From WTFY01 sp965214675 (GTDB lineage: Bacteria > Pseudomonadota > Gammaproteobacteria > UBA4575), in assembly GCA_965214675.1 (NCBI GenBank), contig OZ243969.1, positions 434,001 through 498,000 on the forward strand: a stretch of 64,000 nt of DNA. Reading direction: 5' to 3'. Positions 25,457 to 34,060 of this stretch are shown here, in pieces. Position numbers and translations under genes: made by a program. The first letter of the stretch is position 1. Every line of letters starts with the position of its first letter. The notes beneath the pieces are model-generated. The model had not been told where the DNA came from. It saw nothing but the letters and a program-made list of their open reading frames with translations, and ran no database searches.

Positions 25457-26191
25457 TTGACTGACTCCATAGCTTACGCATTCAAGATTTATCCAGTTCC
25501 AAGTGCCATGAAGCTCGAAGGGTTTTATCAATTTGTTCGGAGATTGGCGGACCAGTACGGGGGTTATCGCATTACACACCGTTATATAGCAAAAGATGGC
25601 AATGTATTGATAGAGTTTGGGCCCCATTTTGGCCTGAAAGCAAAGCCTGAAAAGGCCAGGGAGTCCAAGGGCCTCATGGATGCGGCCTTGAGGAGGATGC
25701 GCCCTGATCGCGAGATGAAAATAATCGTGATTGAAAATGACCAGCTCTTGCTTGATAAGATTAGTTGGGCAAAAATCTTGGGCAAGAGCGAAAAGCTCAT
25801 CATTGAACTGTGTAAATCATCGACCGCCCCGCTGGCTGCTGACCGTATCATACCCTTGTACGAGGGTGCTTTCATTGATGCGCGCAGAAGGCTTGTGGTG
25901 GACCTGAAAGATTCACGGAAAGTTTCGGTTGAGGGTCAAAAGCTCGTGATCGATATGGACTATGAAAAGGAAAAGCGGTTCCGGTTTGCACGGCATACAG
26001 CCTCTGTGCAACACGGGCAGCCTGAAGAGACTGACTGCAAACTGGATAAGATGCGCAAGTTATGGCTGAGTGGAGAGTACCATTCCCGCGACCTGTGTGC
26101 TGACATAAGCTGCAAGTCCCTCGGTATATCTTCAGCTGCTGCTCGCGAAGTACTGGGGAATATGCCTGAGCCCTGTCGCCAGCCTTTGTAA
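25457..26191 (+). CDS. Uncharacterised protein
   Basis: A 244-residue soluble protein I do not recognise. The N-terminal 180 residues are mixed alpha/beta and rich in Lys/Arg (AYAFKIYPVPSAMKLEGFY opening, MKIIVIENDQLLLDKISW in the middle); the last 60 residues (KMRKLWLSGEYHSRDLCADI and SSAAAREVLGNM) look like a helix-turn-helix-type helical domain. No signal peptide or heme motif. The frame begins with TTG at 25457; an ATG at 25508 is an alternative. It follows the redox genes at 327 bp, so co-regulation is uncertain. Confidence 0.55.
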   Translation: MTDSIAYAFKIYPVPSAMKLEGFYQFVRRLADQYGGYRITHRYIAKDGNVLIEFGPHFGLKAKPEKARESKGLMDAALRRMRPDREMKIIVIENDQLLLDKISWAKILGKSEKLIIELCKSSTAPLAADRIIPLYEGAFIDARRRLVVDLKDSRKVSVEGQKLVIDMDYEKEKRFRFARHTASVQHGQPEETDCKLDKMRKLWLSGEYHSRDLCADISCKSLGISSAAAREVLGNMPEPCRQPL

Positions 26192-26886
26192 GGCAGGCAT
26201 GCGCTGAAGCGCCAGCGCAGCTTCGCCCACTGGGCACAGTGCTTCCTGCGTGAGTTGCCGGACACGTTACCGTTCCTGCTCATCTCCCTCCAGGGGTGGA
26301 CGGCGCCAGCGAGTGCATGGCCGGCTTCGAAACCTCTTGGCTCTACCGGTCTGATTGATCGAGTTTATTTTCTTGAATCTTGCAACCCACATGAACGTGG
26401 ACTTCCGTTGATTGAATTGCAACTCAGCTGACCATGACAAGCGAAAATGGAATCCCTGAACTGCGTCGTTTCAGAATCCCTGGTCTATGAATAGCGGGCA
26501 CATATCCCGACACGCCCTGGTCGATCATGCCAACTGTACGAGGGAGCAATCAGGATCCGGACACATGAGCAAACAGCGCTGTATGGAACTCGAACTTCAG
26601 GCAACCGCGAATCAAATGAGATGGATGTAGGGGTCTATACATCATGGCCTGCCTCCACGTGGCAGGCCATGATGTCTAACAGCATCTTTCCCCGAGTCGT
26701 TCGAGGTCCGTACGGTCCCGCAGATGGGTTGGGCTGGCACCGTTAACGGCAAGTTGCTCCACTTGGCAGAAGATCATGACCTCAATTACCTTTCTCTACA
26801 GTACCTTGCGAAAAGAACATCATCGAATTTATACCTTTCGCCAACAGGGGAAGTCCGCGGCATGGGGTATACCAGTAGTTACAAGG
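26192..26886. other. 695-bp region without a supported gene
   Basis: Short frames exist but none has family similarity or a credible ribosome site. A frame without Met from about 26193 to 26430 encodes a plausible-looking peptide, which could be the tail of a lost gene. A strong hairpin lies at 26640-26674. The sequence looks like decayed accessory DNA. Confidence 0.5.
26640..26674. repeat. Perfect 14-bp inverted repeat (hairpin)
   Basis: CATCATGGCCTGCC, a 7-nt loop TCCACGT, and GGCAGGCCATGATG pair perfectly. No U-tract follows on either strand, so a simple intrinsic terminator is unlikely. It stands alone in a gene-free region and could be a transposon end, a REP-like unit or a structured RNA. 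Confidence 0.7.
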
Positions 26887-27525
26887 TCATGCTCTTCCTG
26901 TACCTCGATTACAGAGGTAATGGTGCCAGACTAACCTGGCTGCTACTGCTCTCCATGGTTGCCAGCGGTCACCGCTTTGTACCAATGAATCCGTATCCAT
27001 TCCAGGAAGGAGGTCTTCAATACCCCGTTGAAGTGCCAAATCCCCAGGAGCCCACACGTCAATTCGCCTGAGTGCAGAAATCAGATAAATGGATGCACTC
27101 CAGGGTCCTATCCCAGGCTGCACACAAAGCTTCTCAATCGCTTCCTGGTCACTCATCCTCGCCAGCCCCGCAATGGACAAGCGACGTTCCATCACGGCTC
27201 GTGCTAGCTCATGACAATACCGTGATTTTTGTCGACTGATACCCAGTGATCTCAGGGTATCGGGACCGGTCTGGTAGATACGTCGGGCCGTCATGCCGCC
27301 GATGGAATGACTCACTCGATTGAAAAGTGTCCGGGCTGCGGCCAGTGAGACCTGCTGTTCAAGGATGATGCGAAACAGCGTTTCGATATTTGCCTTGCGA
27401 GACCAGAATCTTGGAAGACCACAGCGTATCAGGATGCCATCGAGTTCTGGAAACTGTGATGCAAGTTCCCTGGCATAGTCAGGAAAACTATGTGCATTCA
27501 GCACACCATGCGCCAATGTATTCAC
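26887..27525 (-). CDS. HhH-GPD DNA glycosylase (AlkA-like 3-methyladenine glycosylase)
   Basis: A 212-residue base-excision-repair glycosylase of the helix-hairpin-helix-GPD superfamily. The HhH motif is LCVQPGIGPWSASIYL near residue 138, and the catalytic Asp is in DVWAPGDLALQRG near residue 158. The preceding FRIILEQQVSLAAARTLFNRV is the AlkA/Mag-type helix. It lacks the N-terminal domain of E. coli AlkA, resembling shorter DNA-3-methyladenine glycosylase II proteins. No FeS Cys cluster. It removes alkylated purines; alone in its transcript. Confidence 0.85.
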   Translation of the reverse strand: MNTLAHGVLNAHSFPDYARELASQFPELDGILIRCGLPRFWSRKANIETLFRIILEQQVSLAAARTLFNRVSHSIGGMTARRIYQTGPDTLRSLGISRQKSRYCHELARAVMERRLSIAGLARMSDQEAIEKLCVQPGIGPWSASIYLISALRRIDVWAPGDLALQRGIEDLLPGMDTDSLVQSGDRWQPWRAVAARLVWHHYLCNRGTGRA

Positions 27526-27576
27526 ACGAGAAATTTCAAATTCATAAGGTCACAGGTATATCCACTTGCGATGCAT

Positions 27577-30507
27577 CTAGAAGGACAGGCCGGCAGCGAG
27601 GAACCAGTACCGGCCCAGGGCATCGTACAAGCCGGGAAAGGTATTACCGTTACCGCGAGTTGCGGGCCCTGCACCGTTGCCGGCGATGGGCGGCTCCTTG
27701 TCGAACAGGTTGTTGATGCCGGTGCGCAACTGAATGCCGTCTTTCACTTCCCAAATGGCCGACAGGTCGAAGTAGTCGATGTCCTTGAGATCCACCCCAT
27801 CCTCGTTGCGGTCATCCACCTCGCCGATATGACGCCACATCACGGTCGCGGCAAGATTCCATGGCGTGGTCCAGGTCACCCGCATCTGGTTGCGCAGGTC
27901 CGGGGTCGGCGACCCGCAGACGAACCCCCACTTGCCGGCGCAGTCCTCGACCGGTGCCCCGGCAATCTCCTGCTGTTCCCACTTGTCGATCAAAGAGAGC
28001 ACATTGCGGACATCAACATGGCCCCATGCACCGAGGTTCAGGGAGTAGTCGGCGATCAGGTCATACCCCACCACCTTCTCGATCGCCAGGTTCTCCTGTC
28101 TGGAGACGATATGGCCGCTTTTCTCAACATCCGAACCGACCCACAGATCTCCTGTCGCGCCCCGGTTGATCCGTTCGCACAGCACCAGATCACCGTCCAG
28201 GCACTCGTTGAGAACGAACTCCGGCGTCAGGCTGTTGATGCCTTTCTCGACCTTGATGCTGTAGTAGTCGAGTGAGACTGTCAGCCCGTCAATGGCCTGT
28301 GGCGAGAGCACCACGCCGATCGTCCAGGTATCGGAGGATTCTGGCTTCAGGTCGGTGTTGCCGCCTTGCAGGAAGTTGTACTGGTTGGCCGGCGAGTCGG
28401 GGATGCGGCCCCATTGTTGCTCGATCACTCCACTGCGTGCACATTCCTCGAAAGTGCGGCCTGCCTCTGTGGTGCCGTTGAGTCCACCTTGGACCTCCCC
28501 GGAACAGGGGTCGCTTCTCATGTCAAACAGGTTAAAGCCCTCGGGTAAAAACAGCTCATGCACATTCGGAGCGCGAATGGCCCGCTGGAAACTGCCCCGC
28601 AGCTTGAAGTCCTGATTGATTGCCCAGCCGCTGCGAAGCCCGTAGGTCTCCGTGGTTACACCGTAGTCGTAGTCGGAGTAACGCAGCCCTATATCGAGGG
28701 TCAACTCCTCGGCAAACGGTCGCCCCTCGATAAGCGGGACATTGGCTTCCAGGAACAGATCAACGACGCTGATGCCTCCCGAGACCGGACGGGTCGCTCC
28801 ACCCTGACCGGCGCCTTCACCCGAGCGGTAGGCTTCATCGGGCTTGAAATCGAGGTTCTCATCGCGGAACTCTGCGCCGAGTGCGATGGCGATGCTGGTG
28901 TCTGCCGCCGGTAGCTGCATGCCATACTCACCCAGGTCGCCGAACAGGAAGCCGCTGGCAATCAACTGGTCCGTGCCACCGCGGGCCGTCAGTGGCAGGA
29001 TAATGTAGTCGAGCGCTTCGCGGGTGACTTCCCCCTCCTCGAAGATATTCCAGGGCACGCAATCCGGGTCCGTACCGTCCAGTACGGAGCGGCAGACAAT
29101 CTCGCCAGTGGCCGGGTCGGGCACCGCGTCCAGAGCGCGATTGATCTTGGTCGTGCCCAGGTCATTCAGATAGGTGTTGTCGACGCGCACCTCGGCGTAC
29201 AGCAGGGAGGCATCGTAGCTCCAGTTGGTGCTGAGTTCGCCCTGCGCACCGAGAACCCCGCGAAACGAGGTGTGGTGCAGGTCGTGCTGGCGGTTGCCGC
29301 CTTCCACGTTGCGACGGCCGATCCAGAACGGATCGAGCACATCAGCCCGGGTCCTGCCGATTGAGCCGCAGAGGGTCTGAAACTGTTGCTCGGACATCAG
29401 CGGATTACCGCAATTGAGGGTTTCGGTCACGAAAAATGCGCCCGACGGGGCAATCTGCGCCACCGTGCGGTTGTCCATGTACATCAGTTCCGTGTAGAGC
29501 TGCGTTGCCTCGGTAATGTCGTAGTGGGCAAAGGCGCCCAGGGTGTACTGCTCGTCCGGGCGCTGGTAGTAGTTCAGGGGGCCGAAGTTATAGGTTTCGC
29601 CCTGTCGGGTGACGAATTCATGGCCCTGCACGATGTAGTCGACGAGGGAGGGGTAGGCGGGGTGCCCGAAATTCGTGAATCGCCCCTGGGGAATGGTCGA
29701 TGAACCCAGGCAGCTGCTCGCATCATCACTCAGTGCACAGGAACTGTAGTCGCGGTCACGCTGCCACACCGCCTCGACGTCACGCCAGGTGGCATAGGCC
29801 GTCGCGTTGCCCCGCCCGCCATCGAAGCCGGAGCCGACGATCAGTGAGGCGCTGGAGGTGTCACCGTCCGTCTCGGTGCCATTGGCCGCAGGGTAGCCGG
29901 CATCTCCGACGATTCCTTGCCATCGGTCGGAGTCGTTGTGATGCGAATACTGGCTGAACTGGTAGTCGAGCTGCACGCCCTCGAAGTCCTTCTTCATGAG
30001 GAAGTTGACGACCCCGGCCACTGCATCGGAGCCGTAGGTCACCGAGGCACCGCCGGTCAGAATCTCGACGCTTTGTACGAGGGCACTCGGAATCTGGTTG
30101 ATATCGGCCCCGAAGCCTCCCTGCAGGGGTGAACCGACCGGCATGCGACGACCGTTGATCAGCACCAGGGTACGTTCTGTACCCAGGTTGCGCAGGTTCA
30201 GGGTTGCAGTTCCTGTGGCGCTGTTGGACTGGCTGGTGTTCTGCGTGGAATAGACCTGTGGCAGGGTGCGCACCATGTCCTCCACCCGGACCGTACCCTG
30301 GTACAGCAGCTCTTCGGCATGTACCGAGGTGACTGGACTTGCGCTGACCAGGTTCTTGCGCTGGATGTGTGAGCCGGTGACCACGATCTCCCCGAGTTCG
30401 ACAACCGGGTTCGCTTGCTCAGCAAATGTTGTTGCCGGAAGGCTGCCCGCGATGGCAGCAAGGCATGCAAATGTGGTGAGGGATATCTTTCGGTGGGTTG
30501 TGGGCAT
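27577..30507 (-). CDS. TonB-dependent outer-membrane receptor
   Basis: A 976-residue receptor. Signal peptide about residues 1-29 (ATTFAEQ cleavage), a TonB box-like ELGEIVVTGSHI near residue 38, a plug domain (about 45-170) with ERTLVLINGRRMPVG and SVEILTGGASVTYGSDAVAGVVNF, and a 22-strand barrel ending WFLAAGLSF with the terminal Phe. The plug and length fit the large family of TonB receptors with long extracellular loops, substrates ranging from siderophores to oligosaccharides. A Fur-like box precedes the upstream gene in the same direction, hinting at iron, but the receptor itself is 420 bp beyond that gene. No tonB/exbBD is nearby. Confidence 0.92.
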   Translation of the reverse strand: MPTTHRKISLTTFACLAAIAGSLPATTFAEQANPVVELGEIVVTGSHIQRKNLVSASPVTSVHAEELLYQGTVRVEDMVRTLPQVYSTQNTSQSNSATGTATLNLRNLGTERTLVLINGRRMPVGSPLQGGFGADINQIPSALVQSVEILTGGASVTYGSDAVAGVVNFLMKKDFEGVQLDYQFSQYSHHNDSDRWQGIVGDAGYPAANGTETDGDTSSASLIVGSGFDGGRGNATAYATWRDVEAVWQRDRDYSSCALSDDASSCLGSSTIPQGRFTNFGHPAYPSLVDYIVQGHEFVTRQGETYNFGPLNYYQRPDEQYTLGAFAHYDITEATQLYTELMYMDNRTVAQIAPSGAFFVTETLNCGNPLMSEQQFQTLCGSIGRTRADVLDPFWIGRRNVEGGNRQHDLHHTSFRGVLGAQGELSTNWSYDASLLYAEVRVDNTYLNDLGTTKINRALDAVPDPATGEIVCRSVLDGTDPDCVPWNIFEEGEVTREALDYIILPLTARGGTDQLIASGFLFGDLGEYGMQLPAADTSIAIALGAEFRDENLDFKPDEAYRSGEGAGQGGATRPVSGGISVVDLFLEANVPLIEGRPFAEELTLDIGLRYSDYDYGVTTETYGLRSGWAINQDFKLRGSFQRAIRAPNVHELFLPEGFNLFDMRSDPCSGEVQGGLNGTTEAGRTFEECARSGVIEQQWGRIPDSPANQYNFLQGGNTDLKPESSDTWTIGVVLSPQAIDGLTVSLDYYSIKVEKGINSLTPEFVLNECLDGDLVLCERINRGATGDLWVGSDVEKSGHIVSRQENLAIEKVVGYDLIADYSLNLGAWGHVDVRNVLSLIDKWEQQEIAGAPVEDCAGKWGFVCGSPTPDLRNQMRVTWTTPWNLAATVMWRHIGEVDDRNEDGVDLKDIDYFDLSAIWEVKDGIQLRTGINNLFDKEPPIAGNGAGPATRGNGNTFPGLYDALGRYWFLAAGLSF

Positions 30508-30928
30508 AAGACGAGCTCCAGCGTTTGGTTGGCAAGGTCTGGAGGGCCTCCCGTACCGGTGGCTTGCTGGCCGGGACAGTGCCTACCCGCCTGAGCTTGA
30601 TCCGAATTTTCATGCGATATTCGCATAACAGGCCCATATAGGGAAGACACGGTGTGCACACGACGCACTGAAGTGCAGAATATCAATGTGCTGCGCGATT
30701 GAACTCACTGTTCGTACAGGCTTGGGTGCAGACGAAACCTGCGCAGTATCTGGGTCAGTGATAGAAGTGGTGACTGACAAGGTGAGGGATGAATCCTGTA
30801 CAACCCACCCATCCAACCAGACGCCTTCGCGACGACGCGAAGAGAACGTATTCACCACTCCAGGCTTCAGGGAAGGTTCACCGCCTAGTCAAATTCAGGC
30901 TGATTTCAGGTTGTTACGAATAGTTGAC
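30508..30928. other. 421-bp region upstream of the TonB receptor
   Basis: No supported gene. It contains a perfect hairpin CTTCGCG-ACGA-CGCGAAG at 30825-30842 without a U-tract, downstream of the 90-residue gene, and the promoter region of the receptor. No Fur-box as good as that at 31250 was found here. Confidence 0.5.
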
Positions 30929-31201
30929 TTAATGAATGGCGTGCACAGGCTTGAGAATCTGCATCTCCTGGTACTCGATGAAAATGCAGAAATTGCCCTG
31001 GTAATCTTTGACGGTTCCGATGTTGACCTTGCCATCCCGGATGGCGCTCAGCATCGTCAACTCGGACTCGCAAAAGGCACGTGCAACCACCCGGATGCAC
31101 CTGAAGATGCAGGCTTTGATTTGGTCGAGTTCGGCGGGCTGGAAATTCACATGTGAACGCTTGACCAGCGACTGGTTCGCTGGGATTGGCACGCGAGTCA
31201 T
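30929..31201 (-). CDS. Small uncharacterised protein behind a Fur-like box
   Basis: A 90-residue protein not matching a family I know. It starts MTRVPIPANQSLVKR, has two Cys near the middle (ACIFRCIRV) and a third in AFCESELTML, and ends ILKPVHAIH. Ribosome site AGGAGCC precedes its ATG by about 9 nt, supporting translation. The Fur-like palindrome 49 bp upstream suggests iron-responsive expression. It is not HemP or bacterioferritin-associated ferredoxin. It reads toward the TonB receptor. Confidence 0.6.
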   Translation of the reverse strand: MTRVPIPANQSLVKRSHVNFQPAELDQIKACIFRCIRVVARAFCESELTMLSAIRDGKVNIGTVKDYQGNFCIFIEYQEMQILKPVHAIH

Positions 31202-31249
31202 CGTATTCTGGCTCCTGTAGGTTCTCGTACATAATTACTATATACGAAT

Positions 31250-31268
31250 AGTAATGATAATTATTACT
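31250..31268 (-). promoter_or_regulatory. Fur-box-like operator
   Basis: AGTAATGATAATTATTACT agrees with 14 of 19 positions of the classical Fur consensus (GATAATGATAATCATTATC). It lies within a perfect wider palindrome, AATAGTAAT and ATTACTATT flanking GATAATT (31247-31271). It is 49 bp before the ATG of the minus-strand 90-residue gene and 220 bp from divergent acs. Repression by iron-loaded Fur is inferred. Confidence 0.7.
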
Positions 31269-31490
31269 ATTTACAAGTAAAAGCATATACCTGGGGCGCA
31301 TGCAGGGCTCGCAACTCATAACCTGCAGGACAAGGTATCGCCTGACCTGGCATAAAGCGGATCCCGTATCCTTGCCAAGCGTCTGCCATGGCTTCAGCAT
31401 GACCGCAGCGTATGCCGCTCTTTTCGATTCATTACGCAATTAAGGGTAGAATCATTTGTACAATTCGAGAGGCCAGGGAACACAGCCGTC

Positions 31491-33434
31491 ATGCCTGAAG
31501 AAAAAACGTATCCCGTACCAAATACAGTGGCCGATGCTGCCCACATTGATGCCGTCGAGTACGACCGGCTGTATCGGCAGTCGGTGGAGGACCCCGCTGG
31601 ATTCTGGGCAGAACAGGCGGACAAGTTCATCAGCTGGTTCGGCAAATGGGACCGTGTGCTTGACTGGGATTACCACCGCGGCCATATCCGCTGGTTCGAA
31701 GGCGCGACACTCAATGCCTGCTACAACTGTGTTGACCGGCATCTGCCGACGCGCGGGTCCAATCCCGCCATCATCTGGGAGGGGGATGATCCCAGTGAGG
31801 ATAAAACCATCAGCTATGCAGAACTGCACGAGGAAGTCTGCCTGTTTGCCAATATCCTGAAGTCACGCGGTGTACAAAAGGGCGACCGTGTGTGCATCTA
31901 CATGCCCATGATTCCCGAGGCTGCATTTGCCGTACTGGCCTGTGCACGGATCGGTGCGGTCCACTCGGTCGTCTTCGGTGGTTTTTCACCGGATTCACTG
32001 GCTGAGCGGATACTGGACTCCGATTGCCGCACCGTGATTACTGCCGATGAGGGCGTACGCGGCGGCAAAAAAGTGCCCCTGAAAGCCAACACGGACCAGG
32101 CCCTTGAGAACTGCCCCGATGTCAACACCGTACTCGTCATCCGGCGAACGGGCGGGGAGATCGACTGGCACCCGTCCCGGGATTGCTGGTACCACGAACT
32201 GAAGCCCGGAGTCAGCGATGAATGTGCGCCTGAGCCCATGGATGCCGAGGACCCGTTATTCATTCTGTATACGTCGGGCTCGACCGGAAAGCCGAAAGGG
32301 GTGTTGCATACAACGGGAGGGTACCTGCTGTACGTTGCGATCACCCACAAGTATGCGTTTGATTACCGCCCGGGCGAAGTGTACTGGTGCAGTGCTGACA
32401 TTGGCTGGGTGACCGGTCATTCCTACATCGTTTACGGACCGCTGTGCAATGGGGCAACGACGTTGATGTTCGAAGGCGTACCCACGTATCCGGATGCCAG
32501 CCGGTTCTGGCAGGTCTGCGACAAGTACGAGGTCGCCAGTTTTTACACCGCCCCCACGGCGCTGCGTACGTTGATCAGCATGGGGGATGCGCCCGTGCAG
32601 GCGACCCGCCGCAAGAGCCTGCGCCTGCTCGGCTCAGTGGGTGAACCCATCAACCCCGAAGTATGGGAATGGTACTACCACGTTGTAGGCGAGGGTCGCT
32701 GCCGCGTCATCGATACCTGGTGGCAGACGGAGACCGGAGGCTTCATGATTGCCCCCCTGCCGGGAGCGACACCCCTCAAGCCCGGTTCTGCGACGAAACC
32801 CTTTCTCGGAGTACAGCCTGCCATCATGGATGAGCACGGTAACGAGCTCGAGGGGGAGTGCGCAGGCAACCTGGCCATCAAGCACCCGTGGCCGGGACAG
32901 ATGCGCACCGTGTATGGTGATCACCAGCGCTTTATTGATACCTACTTCTCCCAGTACCCGGGCAAGTATTTCAGCGGGGACGGCTGTCGTCGGGATGCGC
33001 AAGGCTATTACTGGATCACCGGCCGTGTCGATGACGTTCTGAATGTGTCCGGGCACCGGCTGGGAACCGCGGAAGTGGAAAGTGCCCTGGTGCTGCACCC
33101 CCAGGTGGCCGAGGCTGCAGTAGTGGGGTACCCCCATGCAATCAAGGGACAGGGCATCTATGCCTATGTCACAGCCATGCTCAATGCCTCGACCAGCGAT
33201 ACACTCAAAGAGGAGCTGGTGCAGTTGGTGCGCAAGGAAATCGGGCCGTTTGCCAAGCCGGACGTCATTCAGTGGGCACCGGGTCTGCCCAAAACCCGCT
33301 CGGGTAAAATCATGCGCCGCATCCTTCGAAAGATTGCAGAAAACGAGGTAGACGACCTGGGCGATACGACGACCCTGGCCGATCCTTCCGTCATCCAGGA
33401 CCTGATTGCGAACCGGGACCGGCCCGAATCCTGA
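31491..33434 (+). CDS. acs: Acetyl-CoA synthetase
   Basis: A 647-residue AMP-forming acetate-CoA ligase. Motifs: the P-loop ILYTSGSTGKPKGV near residue 260, DTWWQTETGG near 407 (adenine binding), YFSGDGCRRDAQGYYWITGRVDDVLNVSGHR hinge region near 500 (split by Asp hinge), and the C-terminal KTRSGKIMRR with the acetylatable catalytic Lys near 605. It activates acetate for central metabolism. Length and order are normal; 220 bp of upstream DNA separate it from the accessory segment, making it the first core gene again. Confidence 0.97.
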   Translation: MPEEKTYPVPNTVADAAHIDAVEYDRLYRQSVEDPAGFWAEQADKFISWFGKWDRVLDWDYHRGHIRWFEGATLNACYNCVDRHLPTRGSNPAIIWEGDDPSEDKTISYAELHEEVCLFANILKSRGVQKGDRVCIYMPMIPEAAFAVLACARIGAVHSVVFGGFSPDSLAERILDSDCRTVITADEGVRGGKKVPLKANTDQALENCPDVNTVLVIRRTGGEIDWHPSRDCWYHELKPGVSDECAPEPMDAEDPLFILYTSGSTGKPKGVLHTTGGYLLYVAITHKYAFDYRPGEVYWCSADIGWVTGHSYIVYGPLCNGATTLMFEGVPTYPDASRFWQVCDKYEVASFYTAPTALRTLISMGDAPVQATRRKSLRLLGSVGEPINPEVWEWYYHVVGEGRCRVIDTWWQTETGGFMIAPLPGATPLKPGSATKPFLGVQPAIMDEHGNELEGECAGNLAIKHPWPGQMRTVYGDHQRFIDTYFSQYPGKYFSGDGCRRDAQGYYWITGRVDDVLNVSGHRLGTAEVESALVLHPQVAEAAVVGYPHAIKGQGIYAYVTAMLNASTSDTLKEELVQLVRKEIGPFAKPDVIQWAPGLPKTRSGKIMRRILRKIAENEVDDLGDTTTLADPSVIQDLIANRDRPES

Positions 33435-33496
33435 TCCGATGCCCTGCAAGTCCCGTTTGAGCACACGCCCGGGCAAGGTTTTGCAAGGAGATGGCC

Positions 33497-34036
33497 ATGC
33501 CACCGGCCCTGCTGCTCGTTGACATTCAAAATGACTATTTTCCGGGCGGCAGGCAGGTGCTGCCGAGGATGCAGGCAGCCAGTGAGAATGCCCGAAAGCT
33601 GCTGGACAGGTTTCGCTACCAGGGCCTGCCAACCTTTCATATCCGCCATACCTTCCTGGGCAAAGGGCCGGGCTTTTTCCTGCCTGATACGGCCGGTGCA
33701 GAAATTCATGAAAGTGTGGCGCCCCTGCCAAGTGAGCCCGTCGTTCACAAGCACTACCCGAACAGTTTTCGTGATACGGACCTGCTCGAACAGTTGCAAC
33801 AACGCAAGATCGAAGACCTGGTGATTTGCGGTGCGATGAGCCACATGTGTATTGAGGCCACCACGCGTGCGGCGGCGGACCTCGGTTTCAAGTGCACCGT
33901 TGTGCAAGATGCCTGTGCAACGCGAGCGATCGAATTCCAGGGCAGCACGGTGGATGCCGAACAGGTCCATCACACGGCCATGTCGGCACTGGAATTCGGC
34001 TACGCCAATGTCGTGGACCTCGACCAGTTGCTGTGA
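33497..34036 (+). CDS. Isochorismatase-family cysteine hydrolase
   Basis: A 179-residue hydrolase of the isochorismatase superfamily. The catalytic triad is visible: Asp in LLLVDIQNDYFPGG near residue 9, Lys in VVHKHYPNSF near 82, and Cys in ICGAMSHMCIEATTRAA near 117. Substrates in this superfamily include nicotinamide, ureido-compounds and N-carbamoyl compounds; none can be assigned here. AAGGAG at 33485-33490 is 6 nt before the ATG at 33497, so that start is preferred over the ATG at 33491. It converges with the protease gene. Confidence 0.85.
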   Translation: MPPALLLVDIQNDYFPGGRQVLPRMQAASENARKLLDRFRYQGLPTFHIRHTFLGKGPGFFLPDTAGAEIHESVAPLPSEPVVHKHYPNSFRDTDLLEQLQQRKIEDLVICGAMSHMCIEATTRAAADLGFKCTVVQDACATRAIEFQGSTVDAEQVHHTAMSALEFGYANVVDLDQLL

Positions 34037-34060
34037 GGAGGCCGAGGCTCAGGGGCGTGA

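Noticed and set aside
26724..27071. 115-codon plus-strand frame
   Set aside because: Its 3' half is antisense to the well-supported DNA glycosylase gene, and it has no family similarity or ribosome site.
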